A stretch of DNA of 8,122 bases from Sedimentisphaerales bacterium (GCA_016933985.1 JAFGTU010000564.1:1-8122); one strand, 5' to 3'; positions 1 to 6,343 are shown, counted from the first letter of the stretch. The notes: generated from the sequence alone by a model not told the origin. Made by a program: numbers and translations.

Positions 1-840
1 AGCCAGCAACCCGAATTGATGCGTTCGTTCTTTCATGCGGCTGGCCTGGAATTGTGAGACGTTACATTCACAACACGACGGTCAATAACGCTGCAACGCC
101 GCATCATAGAATCTTTTGTTGAGGCGAATGTAGACCTCATATACTCCCTTGTCACACCAGGAACATTAGTCGCCAAAGATGTAACTAGAACTATTCCCAT
201 TGTATTTTCAGTTGTTACTTATCCTGTGGAGGCTGGAATCATAGAATCGTTGGAGAATTCAGGTAATAACCTGGTGGGAACACGCAACTATATTAGTGTA
301 GATAGACAGTACGATCAATATGAGAGGATTTATGCCGAAACAAAGGTATTGGCGTTTGTCCATCGTAAGGGCGAGGCCAATTCAGTTAGGCAGTATCTGG
401 AAACGAAAGCATGTCTTAAGGACAAAGGGATAGAAGTGATTGATGTTGCCGCTGTTGATTTAGAGGATATGCGAGCGCAATTGGAATCGGTTATTGAGGG
501 CGTGGATTCAGTGTTCTTAGCCTGTGATACTCTTATAAACGTTGGCGGGGAGGAGATTGTCATAGAAATGTGCAAAAAACACAAGAAACCCAGTCTTGCC
601 GGCCTCAAAGGCAGTGTTGGAAAAGGGGCATTAGTTGGAAATGTGGCAGAATTTCGCGGGATTGGACAACTATCAGGAAGAAAGGCAGGGCTAATCCTGA
701 ATGGTGCTAATCCATCTTCTCTATTAACCGAATCACCTGCTGACGATTATGTGATTATAAATATGATAACGGCGAAAGAGCTCGGAATAGAAATCCCGCA
801 GTATATTCTAGACGATGCTGAAGAGATCATAAACGAATAA
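1..840 (+). pseudogene. ABC transporter substrate-binding protein (ABC_sub_bind family), 5' end outside window, interrupted by in-frame TGA
   Basis: Seen: one frame (codons starting at 1, 4, 7...) carries a continuous family-like protein to TAA 838-840, broken only by TGA at 55-57. Downstream of the break come VDLIYSLVTPGTLVAKD, then IPIVFSVVTYPVEAG, GNNLVGTRN, a second lobe with VDSVFLACDTLI and GALVGNVAEF, and the ending IINMITAKELGIEIPQYIL. Known: this order (TPxTLxAK, IPIVFxxVxxPVxxG, TAKxLGIxIP) is typical of PF04392 periplasmic substrate-binding proteins, several of which bind amino acids or other small organic ligands. The ligand here cannot be told. The first possible start after the TGA, GTG 226, lies inside the conserved PVEAG segment, has no Shine-Dalgarno sequence and would remove the first lobe and the signal peptide, so it is not a credible start. 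The residue at the TGA falls where relatives often have Gly (LELG), so a GGA to TGA change is plausible. The gene may be decaying, or this may be a sequencing error. It is AT-rich (38% GC in 241-300) and ends 23 bases before the kinase gene. Family assignment is firm; pseudogene status is moderate. Confidence 0.75.
55..57 (+). other. In-frame TGA stop inside the substrate-binding protein gene
   Basis: The frame reads ...FFHAAGLEL-stop-DVTFTTRR..., and both sides read like the same first-lobe domain. No ATG, GTG or TTG occurs in this frame between the stop and GTG 226. This marks either a nonsense mutation or a base-call error. General recoding of UGA is unlikely because TGA ends the kinase gene (3477-3479), the response regulator (4815-4817) and the first PEP-CTERM gene (6341-6343). 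Confidence 0.6.
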
Positions 841-863
841 ACAACTTAAAGCGGGCGCCCACA

Positions 864-3479
864 ATGACGATAAGCGGCAAATTAATCCTTGGATTCATGG
901 CCATAGCCTCACTGGTGGGGTGTGTTGGTATTTTCAGTGCTATATCCTATAACAACATATACGCTAACAATAGTATTGTAACGACAGTAATTGAACTCAA
1001 TGCTCTCCTTGATGAATCAATGGTTAAACTACTATCACTGATTCAGGCTAAAGACACCAGTGATTATATTAGAGAGAAAACAGACTATGAGGAGCTGAGA
1101 GCGCAATATGACTCATCATTTAAACAGTTAACTCATGCGCATTCAGAAGAGCTGTCGGCTTTAGGATTTGATGTAACAGCCTGTCGTACAGATGCAGGTA
1201 AACTTGCGCAGATCTCTAATAGGCTGATAGCCTCTCACAAACGATACCTTGCAAGAGATAGACTGTATGAAGAAAAGGCAGGCCGGGAAAAAGAATTACG
1301 ATACAGGATTAGAGACGCTCTTGTTGCGATGAAGGACGAGGCGCTTACCCGGGATATGGAAATAATGCAATATAATAGTAAGGAGGCGATCTATCAATAC
1401 AGAGATCACGAACATGGTATTAAGTGGTTAAAGAGCATAAGTACGGTTAAAGAGAATTCTGTGGTCGTGCCTTTAGGAGAGGTTTCAGAAGACCTTGATG
1501 CATATGAGCTTATAGCGCAGGATATGTGCAAGCTTATTGTTGAACAGAAAACAAATGAAAACCGGGAGCGCCTCGTGTATGGCGAATTAAAGGAAATGAT
1601 TAATCGGTATGAAGACAAGCAACAAGGGGTTGTGAATAATACAAAAGCGAAAAGCCGGGCTTTAGCCCATAATACCCATGTGATCGTGTGTGCTGTGATT
1701 GTCGGTGCATTCCTTGCATCAGTCATTGTGGGATTAGTCATCGCTCGTTCAATATCAAAACCAGTGGCTAGCTTAGATCACGCCACTCAATCCATTGCTC
1801 AAGGCGAGTTCTCTGTGAGGGTTGATGTTGCTACGACCAATGAACTAGGCGGATTAGCATCCTCCTTTAATAAGATGGCCGAAGATTTACAAAGAACAAC
1901 CACTTCTGTAGATAATCTAAATCGGGAAATCGCCGAACGCAAACGTGTAATGAGAGTGCTGCAAAGCAATCGCAAAGAACTTCAGACTATGTTTGATTCG
2001 GTGCCCGCGTTAATCTTCTACAAAGACAAAGAAAATCGAATGCTCCGTATCAACAAGGCTCTTGCTGAGAGTATGGGGATATCTCGAGATGAAATTGAAG
2101 GTCGGACGTGCTTCGAGTTGTGGCCTGAGCAAGCGGAATCTTACTGGCAAGACGACAAGGAAGTAATGGCCTCAGAATGCTCAAAGAGAAACATAGTCGA
2201 GCCGCTGCAAACGAAATCCGGACGTATGTGGCTACAAACGGACAAGATACCGTACCTTGACGACGAAGGGAACACCATCGGGATAATCGGCTTCTCCCTT
2301 GATATCACGCAGCGCAAGAAGGCTGAGGAGGCCCTGAAGAAGGCGAAAGAGACCCTCGAATACGCCAATGAGAATCTCGAACAGAGGGTTGCCGAGCGAA
2401 CGATTGAACTAGAAAAAACCAACGAGCAACTTCGCCTAGCGCAGGCGGACCTTGTCCAATCGGAGAAGATGGGCATGCTTGGCCGGCTCGTTGCGGGTGT
2501 GGCCCACGAGATCAACACCCCTACCGGGGCTATCCTGAACGTTTCTATCGACATGCAGGACCATTTGCGGCAATTTGCGGTGTTGCAAATGGCTGTCGAT
2601 CGACTGCCGGATGAAAGTCGCAACTGGCTGGCCGACGTATTACCTCGGGTGCTTTCGGGCGAAACTATCACCGCCGAGTCAGCCATTCGCGACAAGCGCC
2701 ACGAAGTCGAGAAGCGATTCCGCCAAGCCGGTGCTGCCGAAAGCCAACGGATAGCTGAGGTTATCGTCGCTTGTGGTCTGACTGAGCGGGATCCCGAGGA
2801 GACTTTGATCAAGCATCTGTCCCAGGAGCCCGTGCTGTCCCTTTTGGAGCATGCCTTGGCCTTGAACAACTCGGCAGAGATAGCTGCCGCCAGCGTGAAG
2901 AAGATAGCACACATCGTTCGAGCGCTGAGATTCTATTCACGCGAGGGCCACGGGGAACTTGTAGAGAGCGATGTCAACGAAAGCATCGAAAACACGCTTG
3001 TGATATTGCGGAACCGGATCAAACGCATAGCCAAAGTAGAAACAAACCTGAGTGAATCGCTTCCGGCCGTTCAGTGCGGGCCGGAATTGTCTCAGATATG
3101 GACGAACATCCTGAACAATGCCTGCGACTCGATTGAGGAATCGAGGACCGAGGGACTTGGCCTAATCGAAATAACCACACGCACTGAAGGTGACCGAGTG
3201 ATCGCTGAAATATCCGACGACGGGCCGCCCGTTCCCGAAGAGATCCTCCAGAAGATGTATGACCCGTTCTTTACGACCAAGCCTGTCGGAAAAGGCACGG
3301 GGCTGGGGCTAAGCATATGCACGGGCATCCTCCGGCGTTGGGGAGGAACGATTTCTTCGCGAAACGAGCCAGGGCGGGTTGTGTTTGAAGTGTCACTGCC
3401 GGCGACCGTGAATAACCAAGACGCAAAGGGAAATCCCGGGCAAACCGAAGCTGAGAAAGTTGCCAGCCTTGGCAGCTGA
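864..3479 (+). CDS. Membrane sensor histidine kinase (TM-sensor-TM-HAMP-PAS-HisKA-HATPase_c)
   Basis: This 871-residue kinase should sense an extracytoplasmic signal, autophosphorylate on His and pass the phosphate to the regulator encoded next. Order: TM helix about 6-28; mostly helical external sensor about 30-270; TM helix about 272-294; HAMP about 295-350; PAS about 368-485, ending in the PAC-like GIIGFSLDITQRKKAEE; coiled coil about 486-532; HisKA with phosphoacceptor H548 in GVAHEINTP; HATPase_c about 705-847. ATPase motifs seen: N box N748/N751/N752, G1-like SDDGPPVP (D785, G787), F box PFFTTKP (801-807), G2 GKGTGLGLS (809-817). H548 and N748 are about 200 residues apart, roughly 90 more than usual, so the dimerisation hairpin holds a long helical insertion (about 565-665). 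I recall this insertion type from other GVAHEIN kinases. The second Gly of the usual DxGxG is Pro789. ATG 864 places TM1 at once, but there is no clear Shine-Dalgarno, which suggests coupling to the upstream gene 23 bases away. GC rises from about 35-40% before roughly 1920 to about 55-65% after roughly 2250. The kinase call is firm; the signal is unknown. Confidence 0.95.
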   Translation: MTISGKLILGFMAIASLVGCVGIFSAISYNNIYANNSIVTTVIELNALLDESMVKLLSLIQAKDTSDYIREKTDYEELRAQYDSSFKQLTHAHSEELSALGFDVTACRTDAGKLAQISNRLIASHKRYLARDRLYEEKAGREKELRYRIRDALVAMKDEALTRDMEIMQYNSKEAIYQYRDHEHGIKWLKSISTVKENSVVVPLGEVSEDLDAYELIAQDMCKLIVEQKTNENRERLVYGELKEMINRYEDKQQGVVNNTKAKSRALAHNTHVIVCAVIVGAFLASVIVGLVIARSISKPVASLDHATQSIAQGEFSVRVDVATTNELGGLASSFNKMAEDLQRTTTSVDNLNREIAERKRVMRVLQSNRKELQTMFDSVPALIFYKDKENRMLRINKALAESMGISRDEIEGRTCFELWPEQAESYWQDDKEVMASECSKRNIVEPLQTKSGRMWLQTDKIPYLDDEGNTIGIIGFSLDITQRKKAEEALKKAKETLEYANENLEQRVAERTIELEKTNEQLRLAQADLVQSEKMGMLGRLVAGVAHEINTPTGAILNVSIDMQDHLRQFAVLQMAVDRLPDESRNWLADVLPRVLSGETITAESAIRDKRHEVEKRFRQAGAAESQRIAEVIVACGLTERDPEETLIKHLSQEPVLSLLEHALALNNSAEIAAASVKKIAHIVRALRFYSREGHGELVESDVNESIENTLVILRNRIKRIAKVETNLSESLPAVQCGPELSQIWTNILNNACDSIEESRTEGLGLIEITTRTEGDRVIAEISDDGPPVPEEILQKMYDPFFTTKPVGKGTGLGLSICTGILRRWGGTISSRNEPGRVVFEVSLPATVNNQDAKGNPGQTEAEKVASLGS

Positions 3480-3494
3480 GCGGAGGGGGCAATC

Positions 3495-4817
3495 ATGAGT
3501 AGCGGAAAAGATATCAGCGTTATTGCGACAGGACTGGCAGCTTTACATCGCGAGGACGTGGTCAGTGCCATGCAGGCGGAGGGATGGAATGTCAAGGTTG
3601 CCGAAGACCTCCAAGAGCTCGTGTACCTCGCGACGTCCGGCGACCATCACTTGGCGGTCATCGCTTGTGAGGATCCCAGGCTTCTGCAAAGCCAGGATGT
3701 AAGGACGTTGCTAAGCCTCCGCATAGGCATGTCCACCATCTTCCTGGTGCCGGATGCCTGTGAGACGGCAGAGTGCCCTACCTCGATAATTGGAATTACC
3801 TCCGATCAAATTCGAAGGATCGGCACTTCGATGAACGAACTGATGGATATCTTCAGGTACGAGCTGAATTCCATACTCGCTAATTCCCATGAGTATACGG
3901 TGATTCTTGTTGACGACGATCAAGAGTTTCTGAGGTCCATGAAGGCTTTTCTTCCACATCGGTTGAGGGAGTCACTGCCACGTTTCAACTTGAACTTCGA
4001 GTGTTTCACCAGTCCGAAGGAGGTCCTGGACAACATAAGGCGTCTTGCCGCCGCTCATCTGGCGGTGGTAATCTGCGATCAGGTCATGCCTGAAATGGAT
4101 GGCATTGATCTGCTGAAGCAAATAAGGGCGCGTTGTCCTCATGCGAAATGCGCGCTCTTGACGGGGCAGGCAACACTTGACTCAGCTATCAAAGCGATTA
4201 ACGAGCAGGTACTGGATAAATACTTCTCCAAGCCTATCGAACAGCCTGCGGATTTTGCCAACGAGATCAGGCATTTGCTTCACGATTATTACTCCCGCGT
4301 GGTGACCAAGTCATTCCGTCATTGTCTGGCGGCACAGACAGAGTTGATCCGCACTATCAACGTTACCAGGGATATCGAAGATACCATCTCCGTGGTGGTG
4401 GATATCTTCCACAAGCAGATGCAAACAGATCGAGTGATATTGGCACTGGTCGACTATGACAGACTCGTCATTCGCGCGGGATTCGGCCTTCCAAACGAAC
4501 TTCCAATCGGGGCTGCGGTTCCCGAAAACGGCGTCTTCGAGTGGGTTCTTGAGAGACGCCAGCCTGTCTATGCTTTGACGGACAAAGATTTGCCGGCTGG
4601 GATTACTCCCCAACCGTACCTGGCCAGGCCGGTAATGGCGCTGCCGCTGGTCTGGGGGGACTCGCTGCTGGGCGTAATCCTGATAGCCGGTCGAGCCGAA
4701 ACAAAACCGTTTACGCGCGTAGAGCAGGTCTTGATGAGTTTCCTCGCCGACACCGTTTCAGTGTCGGTCTGCGGATTCAGCAGGAGTGTGAAATTCAGCC
4801 GACTCTCGCAGGTTTGA
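3495..4817 (+). CDS. Response regulator: degenerate receiver + canonical receiver + GAF domain
   Basis: This 440-residue protein is the probable phospho-acceptor partner of the kinase 15 bases upstream. ATG 3495 follows GGAGGGGG (3482-3489). Residues 5-125 have the alternating strand/helix pattern of a receiver (DISVIATG, LAVIACEDP, STIFLVP) but lack the acidic pair and the conserved Lys, so they look like a pseudo-receiver. Residues 134-265 form a standard receiver: acidic pair within D140-D142, phosphorylation site D195 in CDQVMPEMDG, T223 in LLTGQ, K246 in FSKP. Residues about 293-425 match a GAF domain (TISVVVDIFHKQ, then VMALPLVWGDSLLGVILI). No helix-turn-helix, cyclase, phosphodiesterase or ATPase domain follows, so output must come through the GAF domain or a partner protein. 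It is not a transcription factor on the evidence seen. The last about 17 residues (after FLADTVSVSV) are Ser/Arg-rich and unlike a GAF end; the -1 frame gives a more helix-like continuation, so a small frameshift near 4757-4762 is possible. Receiver and GAF calls are firm; the pseudo-receiver is moderate. Confidence 0.92.
   Translation: MSSGKDISVIATGLAALHREDVVSAMQAEGWNVKVAEDLQELVYLATSGDHHLAVIACEDPRLLQSQDVRTLLSLRIGMSTIFLVPDACETAECPTSIIGITSDQIRRIGTSMNELMDIFRYELNSILANSHEYTVILVDDDQEFLRSMKAFLPHRLRESLPRFNLNFECFTSPKEVLDNIRRLAAAHLAVVICDQVMPEMDGIDLLKQIRARCPHAKCALLTGQATLDSAIKAINEQVLDKYFSKPIEQPADFANEIRHLLHDYYSRVVTKSFRHCLAAQTELIRTINVTRDIEDTISVVVDIFHKQMQTDRVILALVDYDRLVIRAGFGLPNELPIGAAVPENGVFEWVLERRQPVYALTDKDLPAGITPQPYLARPVMALPLVWGDSLLGVILIAGRAETKPFTRVEQVLMSFLADTVSVSVCGFSRSVKFSRLSQV
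4747..4767 (+). repeat. Perfect 7-bp inverted repeat near the end of the response regulator gene
   Basis: CCGACAC (4747-4753) and GTGTCGG (4761-4767) pair perfectly around a 7-base loop, with one further G-U pair outside. No T-run follows, so it is not a standard terminator. It lies inside coding sequence, at the point where the GAF domain reading becomes unusual. Confidence 0.5.
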
Positions 4818-4932
4818 GGCAAAACAACCTTACGGTCTTCCATCAGCAGTTTCGTCCGGCAATTCCGGGGCCCTGGCAATTTAGTGAAGATTTGCGGCCT
4901 TACCTGGCGGGGCGGTCCCGTGCGGCAGCGCC

Positions 4933-4938
4933 TATAAT
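4933..4938 (+). promoter_or_regulatory. Possible -10 element (TATAAT) upstream of the small Cys-rich gene
   Basis: An exact TATAAT lies 38 bases before the ATG at 4977, in otherwise GC-rich sequence. At the expected distance upstream there is only GGGCGG, not a TTGACA-like -35 box. The match is therefore weak unless an activator helps. Confidence 0.3.
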
Positions 4939-4976
4939 TGGGCTGGCAGTCGGAGTCTTCTGGGGAGGAAACGGTC

Positions 4977-5096
4977 ATGTGTCAAACATGCGGTTGCACG
5001 CCGTGCAGGAAGTGCGGCCGGGCTATCAAGAATAAGGTGTGCAGCGGCTGCGGAAAGGCGGCTTCGGTTTGCACCTGCAAGCCGCTCAAGAAGTAG
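4977..5096 (+). CDS. Small cysteine-rich protein, probable metal-binding (39 aa, 9 Cys)
   Basis: A short gene of 39 residues starts at ATG 4977 and ends at TAG 5094-5096. A strong GGGGAGGAA site (4962-4970) sits 6 bases before the start. The protein opens MCQTCGCTPCRKCG and continues with KVCSGCG and VCTCKPLKK. The cysteines are C2, C5, C7, C10, C13, C22, C25, C32 and C34, giving CxxCxC, CxxC, CxxC and CxC groups. Such spacing is that of zinc ribbons, metallothionein-like proteins or Fe-S ligands. There are 7 Lys/Arg and no acidic residue at all, so nucleic-acid contact is also possible. There is no signal peptide, so it is probably cytoplasmic. Very similar short MCxTCGC openings are known in bacteria, for example at the start of some HypB proteins, but nothing else here points to hydrogenase. 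It stands 159 bases after the response regulator and may have its own promoter. That it is a real gene is likely from the start site and cysteine pattern; the function is not known. Confidence 0.75.
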   Translation: MCQTCGCTPCRKCGRAIKNKVCSGCGKAASVCTCKPLKK

Positions 5097-5123
5097 TCGA
5101 TCACTCCAAGATGTTGAAAATGT

Positions 5124-5185
5124 CGGGCCTTACTGGGAGCGGCTCCATAGCGGGGGGGGTGGGAGCCCGCTTCCGTAAGTGCCTG
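5124..5185 (+). repeat. Long stem-loop (about 22 paired bases)
   Basis: The left arm is CGGGC-CTTAC-t-GGGAGCGG-CTCC (5124-5146) and the right arm is GGAG-c-CCGCTTCC-GTAAG-t-GCCTG (5162-5185). They pair with three single-base bulges and two G-U pairs. The loop (5147-5161) holds a run of eight G. No T-run follows. It begins 27 bases after the stop of the small Cys-rich gene, so it could protect the 3' end of that mRNA or be an independent RNA or repeat element. Confidence 0.6.
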
Positions 5186-5190
5186 TCTAA

Positions 5191-5217
5191 GCGGTAAATC
5201 CACATCCTTACCAAAGC
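5191..5217 (+). repeat. Small stem-loop
   Basis: GGTAA (5193-5197) pairs with TTACC (5208-5212) around a 10-base loop. An extra GC/GC pair lies outside a 3-base bulge. It is notable mainly as part of the series of stem-loops in this interval. Confidence 0.35.
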
Positions 5218-5236
5218 GGCAACACTTCCCTGCGAA

Positions 5237-5290
5237 CCCTATCGGATCGCGCCCGTTCAAGTTACGGCCAAGCGCCCGCGCGAGATAGGG
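5237..5290 (+). repeat. Strong stem-loop with 13 paired bases and an inner hairpin
   Basis: CCCTATC (5237-5243) pairs with GATAGGG (5284-5290), and TCGCGC (5247-5252) pairs with GCGCGA (5278-5283). Only the three bases GGA are bulged on the left arm. Inside, CCGT (5253-5256) can pair with ACGG (5264-5267) around a 7-base loop and stack on the outer stem. There is no T-run after it. A palindrome this long in a non-coding interval is unlikely to be chance. Confidence 0.6.
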
Positions 5291-5317
5291 CGGCTGAAAT
5301 TGATAGTTAACGGCTGC

Positions 5318-5348
5318 CCGAAAAACTTACGATTCCGCACATTTTCGG
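5318..5348 (+). repeat. Inverted repeat just upstream of the promoter
   Basis: CCGAAAA (5318-5324) and TTTTCGG (5342-5348) are perfect complements with 17 bases between. The right arm ends 21 bases before the -35 box of the following promoter. It could therefore be a regulator-binding palindrome as well as an RNA hairpin. Confidence 0.4.
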
Positions 5349-5369
5349 AAATTCGGCTCACAAGGGGGG

Positions 5370-5397
5370 TTGACAACAAGCAGGTATGCGGTATAAT
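5370..5397 (+). promoter_or_regulatory. Consensus sigma70-type promoter for the first PEP-CTERM gene
   Basis: An exact TTGACA (5370-5375) is followed 16 bases later by an exact TATAAT (5392-5397). A run of six G (5364-5369) immediately precedes the -35 box. Transcription would start near 5404 and give a leader of about 120 bases before the GTG start at 5525. Both boxes match consensus, so strong basal expression is expected unless the leader or a regulator limits it. Confidence 0.75.
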
Positions 5398-5409
5398 GAT
5401 TGGTGCTTA

Positions 5410-5496
5410 CAAGGGGTTGCTCGCCAACCATGCCCCTTGGTCTTAAAGGTTGTGAAAACCAATGGTGCGTTGGGATAATCCCTTTGCTCTAGGGAT
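5410..5496 (+). promoter_or_regulatory. Structured 5' leader of the first PEP-CTERM gene
   Basis: CAAGGGG (5410-5416) pairs with CCCCTTG (5433-5439), enclosing a GGTTG/CAACC alternative (5415-5419, 5425-5429). A small GGTT/AACC hairpin follows (5448-5460). Then ATCCCT (5478-5483) pairs with AGGGAT (5491-5496) around a 7-base loop. The same ATCCC can instead match GGGAT at 5472-5476, so GGGAT occurs on both sides of one ATCCC. This offers two alternative partners or an 11-base DNA palindrome. The last stem ends 13 bases before the AGGAGGAG site. I do not recognise a known riboswitch family. Confidence 0.4.
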
Positions 5497-5524
5497 CTGA
5501 CGCCACACGAGGAGGAGAAAAACT

Positions 5525-6343
5525 GTGTATAAGCTCAATTCTAGACTCATTGTATTTGCGCTCGGTGCGCTGGTAGCGGTTCTCTTCATGCCACAACTCA
5601 CTTCGGCTGCGGTAGTTACCGGCCAGAACTCGATTCTGCAGTCTGCGGGTAACAATGTCTACATCCCGATTACCGCCAATGCAAGCGGTGAGCTGGGCGA
5701 TCTCTGGCCGGTCGGTACGGGCACTGTCGGCCTGACCGTCGAGACGGGCGTTAATGTCCCTGCATTGGGGTACACCGAGGGTAGTTTGGCCTTTGCGCTG
5801 TCGTTCGACATCAGCAGCGAGATTCCGTCCGGGCAGGAGATGAAGCTCCCTGACTCGAAGATCTATCTGGACTTCAGCGACATCGATTTCGTGCTCGTCA
5901 ACAGCGGCGTCAATGTCACGCACTACGAGACGCTGTCGATCTGGCTGTTGCTGGACGCGATCAGTCCGACCGCTCCGAGCGGGCCTGCCGACCTGGTCAT
6001 CAACTCCACGAACTACAGCAATTATCGCGAGGATGGAATCATCGGTGGTTCGACCAACAAGACGCCGATCACGTACGAATTGGAGCTTCCAGGCGACCTG
6101 GGTCTTACGCAAGGCGACCTCGACGGCAACATCAACGTTGATTACGAGTTCGGCATCTGGTTGGAGTTCACTTCGCGCCTGACCAATTCCGGCACGTCGA
6201 TATCGCGCGGCTGGTACAACACGCTGGAAGAAGTCTCGGACAGCATGGTCTTCGGCGTGGGCGAAATACCGGAGCCGGCGACTGTCTGCCTGCTGGCTAT
6301 CGGCGGATCGCTGGTGCTGCTGCGCCGCAGGCGCGTAGCCTGA
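5525..6343 (+). CDS. PEP-CTERM sorting domain-containing secreted protein
   Basis: A 272-residue exported protein starts at GTG 5525, chosen because AGGAGGAG (5510-5517) lies 7 bases upstream and the signal peptide begins at once. Residues 1-29 are a classical signal peptide: Lys/Arg n-region, hydrophobic LIVFALGALVAVLFM, cleavage near LTSAA. The C-terminus is a PEP-CTERM signal: P249-E250-P251, hydrophobic TVCLLAIGGSLVLL, then RRRRVA. Known: exosortase recognises this tail and releases the protein at the cell surface, often alongside exopolysaccharide production. The mature part (about 30-245) is acidic and rich in Ser, Thr, Asn and Gly, with alternating strand-like stretches, as in beta-sandwich surface proteins. 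Its own family is not recognised. DLDGNINVD (198-206) faintly resembles a calcium-binding loop, but the usual Gly is replaced by Ile, so this is weak. There are several Asn-X-Ser/Thr sites and a single Cys, in the sorting tail. Transcription is expected from the consensus promoter at 5370-5397. Export class is firm; function unknown. Confidence 0.92.
   Translation: MYKLNSRLIVFALGALVAVLFMPQLTSAAVVTGQNSILQSAGNNVYIPITANASGELGDLWPVGTGTVGLTVETGVNVPALGYTEGSLAFALSFDISSEIPSGQEMKLPDSKIYLDFSDIDFVLVNSGVNVTHYETLSIWLLLDAISPTAPSGPADLVINSTNYSNYREDGIIGGSTNKTPITYELELPGDLGLTQGDLDGNINVDYEFGIWLEFTSRLTNSGTSISRGWYNTLEEVSDSMVFGVGEIPEPATVCLLAIGGSLVLLRRRRVA

Larger units (their letters stand above)
5097..5369. other. 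Gene-free, highly structured stretch
   Basis: I see no credible gene on either strand here. The interval instead contains four successive inverted repeats (5124-5185, 5191-5217, 5237-5290, 5318-5348) and a run of eight G (5152-5159). None of the stems is followed by a T-run, so they are not ordinary intrinsic terminators. The block could be a non-coding RNA, a degraded palindromic repeat element or a pair of structured 3' ends. Confidence 0.5.

Noticed and set aside
55..57. UGA recoded as Gly or selenocysteine
   Set aside because: Three other genes in the window end properly in TGA, so general recoding does not hold, and no selenocysteine element or Sec-type protein is involved.
2141..2914. 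257-codon open frame on the minus strand inside the kinase gene
   Set aside because: It is antisense to conserved PAS and HisKA coding sequence, and its Ser/Arg-rich product is typical of a shadow frame.
4858..4881. Direct repeat GGCAATT, 17 bases apart, after the regulator gene
   Set aside because: Two 7-base copies are too short to distinguish from chance, and no further copies or regulator gene are nearby.
4814..5035. Open frame of 73 codons starting TTG 4814
   Set aside because: It overlaps the Cys-rich gene in another frame, has no ribosome binding site, and its sequence is not protein-like. It is only considered as a possible -1 continuation of the regulator.
5489..6112. 207-codon open frame on the minus strand across the first PEP-CTERM gene
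   Set aside because: It is antisense to a gene with a clear signal peptide, ribosome binding site and sorting tail, and its product has no recognisable features.
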